The notes under the pieces: generated by a model | Told to the model about the DNA's origin: nothing | The model's input: the letters and a program-made list of their open reading frames with translations, nothing else | Database searches by the model: none | Program-made: the position numbers and the translations under genes | Origin: Candidatus Zixiibacteriota bacterium | GTDB taxonomy: Bacteria > Zixibacteria > MSB-5A5 > JAABVY01 | Assembly (NCBI GenBank): GCA_011777135.1 | Contig: JAABVY010000359.1 | Location: 7,355-15,031 of the forward strand | DNA: 7,677 nucleotides | Direction: 5' to 3' | Shown: positions 1-6,314 of the stretch, piece by piece | How the letters are laid out: the number at the start of each line of letters is the position of its first letter | How positions within the stretch are numbered: position 1 is the first letter of the stretch

Positions 1-1
1 G

Positions 2-538
2 ATTAGGGCTGGCGATAACTATGCCTTTGAACGACTTATTCAGAAATATCAGAAGCTGGTTAGCCATATTGTTTTCAGAATGGTTACCAATCAGTCAGAT
101 CGAGAGGATTTATGCCAGGATGTTTTCTTTAAAGTATACAAGAACTTACGGAATTTCAGATTCGACTCCAAAATGTCGACCTGGATCGGGCGTATCGCCT
201 ACAACGGATGTCTCAACTATCTGGAAAAAAAGAAAGTACCGCTTTACGACGACCTCACGGATGACACAAAGGATTTCGAACAGAATGTCTCCAATGATCC
301 CGGGCCGGATCTTATCGCCGAAAGCAAAGACCTTGGAGAAATCCTCAGGAAGGAAATTGATAAGTTGCCGGTGAAATACCGAACGATCGTGACATTATAT
401 CATCTGGATGAGATGACATACACCGAGATCGCTGATGTTATGGATTTGCCGGAAGGAACGGTTAAGAGCTACCTGTTTCGTGCCAGAAAAGCATTGAAGG
501 CTTCGATTGAATCCAGTTACAGGGACGAGGAATTATGA
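2..538 (+). CDS. ECF-type RNA polymerase sigma factor, 5' end outside window
   Basis: An extracytoplasmic-function sigma-70 factor, which directs RNA polymerase to a small stress or envelope regulon. The reading frame is open from the first bases of the window, and codons before the Met at 80 already encode family sequence (GDNYAFERLIQKY), so that Met is internal and the true start lies upstream. The 178 visible residues are close to the usual ECF length of about 190, so only a few are missing. Region 2 covers roughly residues 8-78, including the core-binding DREDLCQDVFFKVY (33-46) and the -10-recognising STWIGRIAYNGCLNYL (59-74). An acidic linker follows. Region 4 spans about 122-168, with a helix-turn-helix ending LPEGTVKSYLFRARKAL. 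The stop overlaps the next start as ATGA, so translation is probably coupled to the anti-sigma gene. Family assignment is firm; the ECF subgroup and target regulon cannot be read from the sequence. Confidence 0.93.
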   Translation: MRAGDNYAFERLIQKYQKLVSHIVFRMVTNQSDREDLCQDVFFKVYKNLRNFRFDSKMSTWIGRIAYNGCLNYLEKKKVPLYDDLTDDTKDFEQNVSNDPGPDLIAESKDLGEILRKEIDKLPVKYRTIVTLYHLDEMTYTEIADVMDLPEGTVKSYLFRARKALKASIESSYRDEEL

Positions 539-1059
539 AAATAAAACATTTAACAGATGAGCAGATTCAGGATTATCTCGATGGTAATCTTGCCGAAAAT
601 GCCGGGACGATCGAAGAGCATATCGAAAGCTGCAATAACTGCCGGGCAGAGCTTGCCAGGTATAGATCACTTTCGACAGCTCTTTCCGAGGATGTCGGAT
701 TTGAGCTTTCGCCCGATTTCGCTTCCGAGGTGGTGGCCTCGATTGAGGAAAAAGGTGCGGAGAGGTTCTTCTTCCGGCTTTCGCATATTATCCTCTGGGC
801 AACAGGCATTCTGGCCGGCATTGCCCTCTTGATCAGATTCACCGACATTGAGAAGGCATTTAGCGGATTTGCGATATTTGGAGAGACGGGCGAGAGCTTT
901 ATAAATGTCATAGTAACATCATTCAGGAATGTAATCGAAAGCAGCGGGCTGGATCTGAGATTTGTCGGTATGATTATTGTTGTGCTGCTGGGAATCTACC
1001 TGATAGATCGCCTGATTACGAGGGCCAGGCGGAATATCACTTCAACCGGTTTAATCTAA
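535..1059 (+). CDS. Zinc-finger anti-sigma factor with two predicted membrane helices
   Basis: The probable cognate anti-sigma factor of the upstream ECF sigma factor. The N-terminus carries a zf-HC2-type zinc-binding anti-sigma motif, H29-x3-C33-x2-C36 (EEHIESCNNC), which in this family sits in the sigma-binding domain. A hydrophobic segment at about 84-101 is the first membrane helix. An external loop of about 40 residues (102-142) and a second helix (143-160) follow, then a short tail with RARR (163-166), which suits a cytoplasmic C-terminus. Many ECF anti-sigmas are single-pass with a large periplasmic domain; this one is a two-pass protein with a small loop. The start at 535 is supported by GAGGAA just upstream and by the ATGA overlap. 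The stop overlaps that of the convergent deformylase gene. Anti-sigma function is inferred from the motif and gene order; the signal sensed is unknown. Confidence 0.85.
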   Translation: MKIKHLTDEQIQDYLDGNLAENAGTIEEHIESCNNCRAELARYRSLSTALSEDVGFELSPDFASEVVASIEEKGAERFFFRLSHIILWATGILAGIALLIRFTDIEKAFSGFAIFGETGESFINVIVTSFRNVIESSGLDLRFVGMIIVVLLGIYLIDRLITRARRNITSTGLI

Positions 1060-1565
1060 GCACTCCGGTCAATCTTATCTATCTCGCTTTTCAGCGCGAA
1101 AGACTTCCCGTCAATTGCACGCTGAGTCGCTAATATACCATCAAGATGATCGTATTCATGCTGCAGAAGCTCGGCTAGATCTCCTCCCAGCACCAAACTC
1201 TGCTCATTCCAATCCGGGTCTCGATACAGAATTTTGCCGCGGGCATGACGTCTGACTTTTACTAGTAAATCAGGAAAACTCATGCAGTTGTCCCAGACCT
1301 CGATCATCTCATCGCTCATCTCGACCAGGCGCGGATTTATGATGGGGATGGAGGTTCCTATATGCATGTAGATGACTCGCTTGAATACACCGATCTGCGG
1401 GGCGGCAATTGCTCTCCCAAAATTGTATCGGCCACGAAAATCCATTATTGTGTCATGAAGATCGTCGATTACTATTTTGATATCATCAAGTCCGGACTCA
1501 TCTACTTCCGTCGATTTCCGGTACAAATTAGGATTACCCAGCTGCAATATTTCACGCACTGCCAT
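1056..1565 (-). CDS. def: Peptide deformylase family protein, divergent motifs
   Basis: Peptide deformylases are metal hydrolases that remove the formyl group from the N-terminal Met of new proteins. The 169-residue length and all core catalytic positions match: Gln57 in motif 1, metal ligand Cys94 in motif 2, and HEYDH (136-140) supplying His136, Glu137 and His140. Two motifs deviate from the textbook form. Motif 1 reads GRAIAAPQ instead of GxGxAAPQ, losing the second Gly, and motif 2 reads DNCMS instead of EGCLS. I recall a subgroup with a CMSFPDL-type motif 2, so this may be a paralogous class and not the housekeeping enzyme. The ATG start lies 2 bases after the YbaK-like stop, with GCAGAG upstream as a weak ribosome site. 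It is the last gene of the minus-strand cassette. Family confidence is high; activity as the main cellular deformylase is uncertain. Confidence 0.87.
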   Translation of the reverse strand: MAVREILQLGNPNLYRKSTEVDESGLDDIKIVIDDLHDTIMDFRGRYNFGRAIAAPQIGVFKRVIYMHIGTSIPIINPRLVEMSDEMIEVWDNCMSFPDLLVKVRRHARGKILYRDPDWNEQSLVLGGDLAELLQHEYDHLDGILATQRAIDGKSFALKSEIDKIDRSA

Positions 1566-1567
1566 TT

Positions 1568-2035
1568 CTAATACTCTGCAAAATCTATCACTTCAGGTTT
1601 CGCAATCCTGAGATAATCCGCTGTTTCCAGGATGAACGAATTCGAAAGTGATCCGGCGTTAAAAGCTATTCGCTCATTTTGAGTGATTGATTTGTCAACA
1701 TACAGATCAAAATCGAGAATCGGCCGTCCGAAAGGAGGTATTGATCCCGGTACAAGACCTGTGAGTTCTTTTAACTCACTCTCGCTGGCGAAGCGTGTCT
1801 TTTTAACATTGAAGTGCTGCTTGATCTTCTTCGAGTCTATCTTCTTTGCGGCACTGATTACAAACAATTTAAATTCATCATCAATTTTCATGATCAGGGC
1901 CTTGCCGCCCACTGATAGATCCTCCCCGCGTACATTCGCAGACTCCTCCGAGGTAAACGTGGGCTGATGATTTATCTCGCGAAATTCTATCTTATTTTCC
2001 TTGAGAAATTTCTTTAACTTTTGATAAATTTCCAT
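1568..2035 (-). CDS. YbaK/ProX-type aminoacyl-tRNA deacylase-like protein
   Basis: A single-domain member of the YbaK/prolyl-tRNA-synthetase-associated domain family, whose characterised members hydrolyse mischarged tRNAs such as Cys-, Ala- or Ser-tRNA in trans. The 155 residues fit the free-standing form. Visible hallmarks are GGKALIMK (43-50) with Lys45, matching the conserved lysine of the family; GLVPGSIPPFG (93-103), the glycine-rich loop around the substrate pocket; and FNAG (125-128) near the C-terminal strand. The start has AGGA a few bases upstream, inside the end of the cupin gene. The ATG follows the cupin stop with no gap, and the deformylase starts 2 bases after its stop. Substrate (Cys, Ala, Ser or other) cannot be assigned from sequence alone. 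Both this product and its downstream neighbour act, by family, on protein synthesis products or substrates. Confidence 0.82.
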   Translation of the reverse strand: MEIYQKLKKFLKENKIEFREINHQPTFTSEESANVRGEDLSVGGKALIMKIDDEFKLFVISAAKKIDSKKIKQHFNVKKTRFASESELKELTGLVPGSIPPFGRPILDFDLYVDKSITQNERIAFNAGSLSNSFILETADYLRIAKPEVIDFAEY

Positions 2036-2548
2036 CTAATCCTGTTCTTTCGTTAATCTCTCTATCAAACTTTTCCTGTTGGGATATTTCTCAATCAACT
2101 CGTTCTTTTCGGCATGCTCGTAATCGTCGAAATCGAAACCCGGGGCCATAGTCGTTCCCATGAGCGCGCATTTTCCTCCTTCGTTTAAAAATGATCCCTG
2201 CCAGACATTTTTGGGTACTACTGCCTGTGGCTTCTGACCCGCCAACAGGTCATGCCCTAATGTCAGGATCTGACTGTCGCCATCAGGATGCAGCAAAAGC
2301 ATGCTCACGGGATCGCCCAGGTAAAAATGAAATATCTCATCGGTATGCAACCGATGCAGAGCAGAAAATGTTTCCCTGGTTAACATATAATATATACAGG
2401 TCGAAAAGGACCTTTGTGAGGAATACCTTTCGGGCAATTCACCGGGAGTCAAAATTTCATCCGATCTGAAGGACTCGGCAAAAAATCCGCCCTCATTCGG
2501 GTGCGGCTGCAGGCCAAGTTTTCTTATAATCTCATCAGGCTCTATCAT
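2036..2548 (-). CDS. Cupin_5 (DUF985) family protein
   Basis: A beta-barrel protein of the cupin superfamily, DUF985/Cupin_5 group, related to yeast YML079w. No enzymatic role is established for this group. Its characteristic blocks are present in order: HPNEGGFFAE (16-25); a central FSALHRLHTDEIFHFYLGDP (61-80) holding His65, His68, Glu71 and His74, the likely pocket or metal-site residues; VVPKNVWQG (110-118); and APGFDFDDYE (135-144). At 170 residues it is of ordinary family length and appears complete. The start is preceded by an unusually strong GGAGGAGGA lying within the end of the DUF169 gene, and the ATG overlaps the DUF169 stop as ATGA. Translation of the two is therefore probably coupled. 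Family call is confident; substrate, if any, is unknown. Some relatives are described as sugar-binding or epimerase-like by fold only. Confidence 0.87.
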   Translation of the reverse strand: MIEPDEIIRKLGLQPHPNEGGFFAESFRSDEILTPGELPERYSSQRSFSTCIYYMLTRETFSALHRLHTDEIFHFYLGDPVSMLLLHPDGDSQILTLGHDLLAGQKPQAVVPKNVWQGSFLNEGGKCALMGTTMAPGFDFDDYEHAEKNELIEKYPNRKSLIERLTKEQD

Positions 2549-3375
2549 TCCTCCTCCATGTTCATCTTAACAAGCTTCTTCCACGTTTCTCTTTCCAGGA
2601 AGCTGCCCTCGATATTGCCTTCCATCTCATAAAACATTTTCAATGGTATCGCAAATGTCAGCGCATCCTTGCCAAGCTGACGGGTGCTGTATTTGCGGGC
2701 AGACAAATCAGTAAGACCGATTACCGCCCGGGGATTATCTTTTTCTCTTTCTTTATAGGCCAGAATACCGATCGCCTGACATCCAGCTGCAAAGGGAGCA
2801 TAAACATTATCGAAGCTCGCACGTTCATAATTTGCCAGAACAACAAGGGCCGACAACTGATCAGGATTGACAGTGAAGACTATTACCTGGGGCTCTTCTT
2901 TCTTCTCATCGACGTCCTTCAGGGATTTGAACATTACATATTTGGCAGGCACATCGATTATAGGAAGATTATCCACAAACTTTTTCACTAACTCAGGGGA
3001 TTTTACATAACCCTCGCCATGCATAAAATCCTTATAGGATTCTCTCCTTCTGAACTCCCCGGACTCCTTAGCCAAATCTTCGCCCTCAACAGTCTCGATA
3101 TTGCCTGACGAAAGAAAGCTGTAGAAGCATTCGATGCCACCAGAGAAACTATAGTATTGATTACCAAATCCCAGTCCGGTGCCGCCCCCGAAACAGCCAT
3201 AAGTCTCGCGGTCGAATACCGCGGTCTTGCCTCTTGCAGCCTGGGCAAACAGCATCATCACACATCCCCATTTGCCCTTCCGAAACTGCATGGCCTCGGC
3301 CGGCTTTTCATTGGTAAAAATAATGGCTACAGGATTGTGCTTAAGTCTCAATATGTCTGCAAGTTTACATTGCAC
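2545..3375 (-). CDS. DUF169 (COG2043) family protein
   Basis: A 276-residue protein of the DUF169 family, which has no established biochemical role that I know of. Recognisable blocks are the N-terminal NPVAIIF (14-20), WGCVMMLFAQAARGK (36-50), YGCFGGGTGLGFG (59-71), PFAAGCQ (194-200) and IGLTDLSARKY (219-229). Cys38, Cys61 and Cys199 lie inside these conserved blocks and could bind a cofactor or metal, which is inference. There is no signal peptide or membrane segment, so it should be cytoplasmic. I accept the GTG start at 3375: AAAGGGA lies 9-10 bases upstream, an in-frame stop sits shortly before it, and the family N-terminus follows at once. The ATG next to it is out of frame and meets a stop immediately. 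It is the first gene of a four-gene overlapping cassette, 67 bases after trkH. Confidence 0.85.
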   Translation of the reverse strand: MQCKLADILRLKHNPVAIIFTNEKPAEAMQFRKGKWGCVMMLFAQAARGKTAVFDRETYGCFGGGTGLGFGNQYYSFSGGIECFYSFLSSGNIETVEGEDLAKESGEFRRRESYKDFMHGEGYVKSPELVKKFVDNLPIIDVPAKYVMFKSLKDVDEKKEEPQVIVFTVNPDQLSALVVLANYERASFDNVYAPFAAGCQAIGILAYKEREKDNPRAVIGLTDLSARKYSTRQLGKDALTFAIPLKMFYEMEGNIEGSFLERETWKKLVKMNMEEE

Positions 3376-3406
3376 GAATATGATCCCTTTGATTTATATT
3401 CGATGA

Positions 3407-3438
3407 ATTATCATAGACGCTATTATTTATACAAGTTC
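3407..3438 (-). promoter_or_regulatory. Candidate promoter for the DUF169-to-deformylase cassette
   Basis: The 67-base gap between trkH and the DUF169 gene holds two overlapping promoter-like readings on the minus strand. One is ECF-like: GAACTT (3433-3438), 14 bases, then GTCT (3415-3418), resembling E. coli sigma-E promoters. The other is sigma-70-like: TTGTAT (3429-3434), 16 bases, then GATAAT (3407-3412). Either would start transcription some 20-35 bases before the GTG start, leaving room for the visible ribosome site. Short motifs arise by chance in AT-rich gaps, and readthrough from trkAH is an alternative. Confidence 0.35.
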
Positions 3439-3442
3439 ACCG

Positions 3443-4900
3443 TCACTTTTTCCAGAAAGCAGGGATAAAAAGCACGAGAGCCGTAAATAATTCCAACCGT
3501 CCGATAATCATCATAAGCGCAAGGATAACCTTTCCTGCTCCAGGAATGAATGCGAAATTCTCGGTAGCGCCGACATCCCCGAATCCCGGCCCAATATTTG
3601 CAAAACATGCTATCGTGGCGGTGAAGGATGTGACAATATGATCTTCATTATATGGGATTATAAGAGTCATGGCTGCTGAGCCGAGCAGAAAAAGAAAGAC
3701 ATAGACCGAAAAAAACATGAGCACTTCTTTCACCACGGTCTCATCAATAGGCCGTTTTCCCATTTTAACCACCCGCACAGCGTAAGGCTGGAATGAATTA
3801 TGGATATGATTCAAGCCGGCTTTTACAACGATTATCACACGTGACACCTTCATTCCACCGCCGGTCGAACCTGCCGAGCCGCCGATGAACATTAGCGCAA
3901 CCATTATAATTTTCGCAAAAGATGGATACAAATTTGAATCCTCGGTAGCAAATCCTGTCGTGGTCAACATCGAAACTGCCTGAAATGCCGGTTTAATGAT
4001 TTTGTTCAAAACACCGTCATGCAGATTGAAGGTATTAATCGCAATTAAAAATGATGCTACTGCGAGAATTGAGAGGTAGACTTTCAATTCAGCATTTGAG
4101 GCTGCCTCCCCAATTTTTTTTCGCAATATGAGATAATAAATCGAGAAGTTGATACCAGCAAGTATCATAAATACAATGATTATTATTTCAATGGCCGGAT
4201 TCTGGTAAAATGCAATGGATTCGTTACGGGGCGAAAATCCGCCGGTTGCCATGCAAGTCAATGAATGGCAGACCGAATCATGAAAATTCATTCCTGCCAA
4301 CAGAAGCGCAATGATTTCCGCGGCTGTTATTCCGGCATAAATCGCCCATAGCACACCGGCGGTATGTTTCAATTTGGGTTTCAGGCCCTCAGTGATCGGG
4401 CCCGGCACTTCCGATTTGAACATATGCTTGGCGCCAATGCCAAGCTGGGGCAGGATCGCAATGAATAAAACGATAATACCCATACCGCCCAGCCATTGAG
4501 TGAGTGCACGCCAGTATAAGAGCGCCTTGGAACAAACATTGAGATCGGTGATAACTGTTGATCCGGTTGTCGTGAAGCCTGAAACTGTTTCAAAGAATGC
4601 GTCGATTGGATTTACCAGAACACCTTCGAGTATAAACGGTATCGCTCCCAGAATAGACACCGAAAGCCATCCCAGCGTCACTATCGCGACCGCCTCGCGG
4701 GCATGGAAAGTCATGTCGGCATTTTTGCCCAGCTGCCGCAGAAGGAAGCCCACAACAAAGCAGATCACACTGGAAACAGACATGGAAGTAATGGTCTGGG
4801 TGCCATCAACAAAAAAGGCCCATAACAATGATGTGGCCATAAAAAAGGAAGCCCCGATTATAAGCGATCCCAGTAAATATGATACTGCGCGGTAATTCAT
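3443..4900 (-). CDS. trkH: Trk potassium uptake system membrane subunit TrkH
   Basis: The ion-conducting subunit of the Trk system in the inner membrane, which takes up potassium under control of TrkA. The 485 residues are full length and strongly hydrophobic, built as four helix-pore loop-helix repeats of the TrkH/KtrB superfamily. The four selectivity-filter loops are all visible: TTTGST (110-115), ATGGFS (218-223), TTTGFA (313-318) and NIGPGFG (435-441), each with its central glycine. The glycine-rich intramembrane gate loop GGSAGSTGGGMK is at 340-351, and the conserved arginine of the last repeat is in GRLELF (467-472). The start is the ATG 6 bases after the trkA stop; only a weak AAG-type ribosome site is seen, which suggests coupling to trkA translation. 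A run of eight A in the message near residues 260-262 does not disturb the frame. Function is assigned with high confidence. Confidence 0.96.
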   Translation of the reverse strand: MNYRAVSYLLGSLIIGASFFMATSLLWAFFVDGTQTITSMSVSSVICFVVGFLLRQLGKNADMTFHAREAVAIVTLGWLSVSILGAIPFILEGVLVNPIDAFFETVSGFTTTGSTVITDLNVCSKALLYWRALTQWLGGMGIIVLFIAILPQLGIGAKHMFKSEVPGPITEGLKPKLKHTAGVLWAIYAGITAAEIIALLLAGMNFHDSVCHSLTCMATGGFSPRNESIAFYQNPAIEIIIIVFMILAGINFSIYYLILRKKIGEAASNAELKVYLSILAVASFLIAINTFNLHDGVLNKIIKPAFQAVSMLTTTGFATEDSNLYPSFAKIIMVALMFIGGSAGSTGGGMKVSRVIIVVKAGLNHIHNSFQPYAVRVVKMGKRPIDETVVKEVLMFFSVYVFLFLLGSAAMTLIIPYNEDHIVTSFTATIACFANIGPGFGDVGATENFAFIPGAGKVILALMMIIGRLELFTALVLFIPAFWKK

Positions 4901-4906
4901 TACAGC

Positions 4907-6250
4907 TTAAACCGAAAACAGCTTTTCGACCTTGGAGCGAACTTCCGGGGTGACAATAAGGATAACAGTCATACCGGAATCGATCTCATCCTCACCGGTA
5001 GGAATAATTACTCCATTATCGCCGGCCAGCGCCCCCACAATTGCACCCTTGGGGAATTTTATGTCTTTCAATTTTTTGCCTACAGCCTTTGAATTTTCAG
5101 GCGCGATAAGTTCAATAATTTCTGCCATGCCCCCCTCGAGGATGGACACGCCGATAATTTCACCCCTGCGCACATATTTAAGAATCTGGTTGGCGGCCAC
5201 CAGGCGTGGGGAGACTGTGGCATCGATCCCAACTTGCTCATAAAGATCCTGATAGGCGGGGCGATGCACCAGAACGATTGCTTTTTGGGCTCCCAGTTTT
5301 TTGGCAATCAAACCGGAAAGCAGGTTGATTTCTTCACCATGCGATACCACTGAAACCAGGGCATCGCAATTCTGGATACCCACCTCCTTGAGCAGATTAA
5401 TATTGGTACCGTCGCCGTTAACGATGAGTACATCATCAAGGGATTCTGAAAGCTTGCGGCATATATTTTTATCTTTCTCGATTAAGATTATATCGATATT
5501 GTCTTTCTGCAGAGAACGGGCAATAGAATAACCGATATTCCCGCCGCCCACAATCACCACTTTCTTGGCCGCACCGCGCTTTTTCTTACCAAAATATTCC
5601 TCAGCCCTGGCCATGGCCTCGACATTACCAATAACAAATATCTCATCATTTAAAAGCAGTTCATCATCACCGCGGGGAATGATCAGATTCTCATCGCGTT
5701 TGATCGCGGCGACCAACGTTCCTGCAGGCATGTTCAGGTCTTGAAGGCGGCGCCCCACTACCTTGAGCTGCTCATCCAGGGGAAGCTGAATCAGCTCTAT
5801 ACGGTTTTCGGCATAGTTTTCCACCATCACTGCACCAATAGAGCGAATCTGTTTCTGAAATTCAATGGCTGCCAGCACCTGAGGCGAGATAACCATCTCG
5901 ATTCCCAGAATGTTGTGATAGAAGCCGGTTTCTCCCTCAATATAGTCCTGGGAGCTTACCCGTGCGACAACTTTTTTTGCTCCCAGCTGCTTGGCTGTAT
6001 GGGCGCAAAGAAGGTTGACCTCCTCATCATCAGTAACCGCGATCACAAGATCAGCCTTGCCGACTTCGGCCTTGCGGAGTGTGGCCAGCGACCCGCCTGG
6101 CCCAGCCAGAGCGAGCACATCCATAACCTCCTCCGCTTCCGCCAAAGCGGTCGGAGAATTATCTATGATAGTAACATCATGATTTTCCCTTGAAAGGTAT
6201 TGGGCAATATGCTTGCCAACCTCTCCCATACCGACTACTACTACATTCAT
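4907..6250 (-). CDS. trkA: Trk potassium uptake regulatory NAD-binding subunit TrkA
   Basis: The cytoplasmic gating subunit that assembles as a ring on TrkH and controls transport by nucleotide binding. The 447 residues show the classical duplicated layout RCK_N-RCK_C-RCK_N-RCK_C. The first Rossmann domain has GMGEVG at 7-12 and an acidic residue ending strand two in TIID (27-30). Its TrkA_C domain covers about 140-215. The second Rossmann domain has GGGNIG at 235-240, LIEKD at 256-260 and the NGDGT loop at 278-282, followed by a second TrkA_C domain (about 365-445). Both dinucleotide motifs are intact, so both halves may bind NAD(H) or adenine nucleotides. The ATG at 6250 begins directly with the first beta strand; GAG about 8 bases upstream is a weak ribosome site. 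The trkH gene follows after 6 bases, so the pair is one operon. Confidence 0.96.
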   Translation of the reverse strand: MNVVVVGMGEVGKHIAQYLSRENHDVTIIDNSPTALAEAEEVMDVLALAGPGGSLATLRKAEVGKADLVIAVTDDEEVNLLCAHTAKQLGAKKVVARVSSQDYIEGETGFYHNILGIEMVISPQVLAAIEFQKQIRSIGAVMVENYAENRIELIQLPLDEQLKVVGRRLQDLNMPAGTLVAAIKRDENLIIPRGDDELLLNDEIFVIGNVEAMARAEEYFGKKKRGAAKKVVIVGGGNIGYSIARSLQKDNIDIILIEKDKNICRKLSESLDDVLIVNGDGTNINLLKEVGIQNCDALVSVVSHGEEINLLSGLIAKKLGAQKAIVLVHRPAYQDLYEQVGIDATVSPRLVAANQILKYVRRGEIIGVSILEGGMAEIIELIAPENSKAVGKKLKDIKFPKGAIVGALAGDNGVIIPTGEDEIDSGMTVILIVTPEVRSKVEKLFSV

Positions 6251-6277
6251 ATCATATTCTCATCGAATTCGCCTGAA

Positions 6278-6304
6278 GTTATCCCTCAGTGCGCTCTATG
6301 TCAA
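6278..6304 (-). promoter_or_regulatory. Candidate sigma-70-type promoter of trkAH
   Basis: In the 64-base gap between the SGNH gene and trkA, the minus strand has a perfect TTGACA (6299-6304), 15 bases, then GATAAC (6278-6283); TAACTT at a 17-base spacing is the alternative -10. Transcription would begin about 20 bases before the trkA ATG. The -35 is exact, but the -10 is poor or the spacer short. A small inverted repeat (6273-6289; CTGAGG/CTTCAG around a 5-base loop, one G-T pair) overlaps the -10 and could be an operator or chance. Confidence 0.4.
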
Positions 6305-6314
6305 TCAATAATTC

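Noticed and set aside
80..82. ATG as the start of the sigma factor
   Set aside because: Codons before it encode expected sigma region 2 residues with no stop back to the window edge, so the gene begins upstream.
21..374. 117-codon plus-strand frame overlapping the sigma factor
   Set aside because: It is a shifted frame over the sigma region 2 coding sequence, rich in Arg and Ser with no family match.
573..911. 112-codon minus-strand open frame opposite the anti-sigma gene
   Set aside because: The plus strand carries the zinc motif, a membrane helix and the ATGA coupling; the antisense frame has no supporting feature.
3368..3372. ATG just inside the DUF169 GTG start
   Set aside because: It is out of frame and followed at once by TAA; the GTG frame has the ribosome site and the family sequence.
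4114..4121. Run of eight A in the trkH message, a possible slippage or frameshift site
   Set aside because: The zero frame carries all four TrkH pore loops through to a normal end; nothing indicates that a shifted product is needed.
4500..4895. 131-codon plus-strand open frame antisense to trkH
   Set aside because: It sits within the well-conserved TrkH coding sequence and its translation shows no domain or hydrophobic pattern of its own.
5741..6193. 150-codon plus-strand open frame antisense to trkA
   Set aside because: It lies wholly inside trkA, whose Rossmann motifs are unmistakable in the other strand; its translation shows no recognisable domain, and it is best explained as a shadow frame.
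6251..6314. Intrinsic terminator between the SGNH gene and trkA
   Set aside because: The only hairpin is a weak 6-pair stem with no following T run, so I cannot support a terminator; readthrough into trkAH remains possible.
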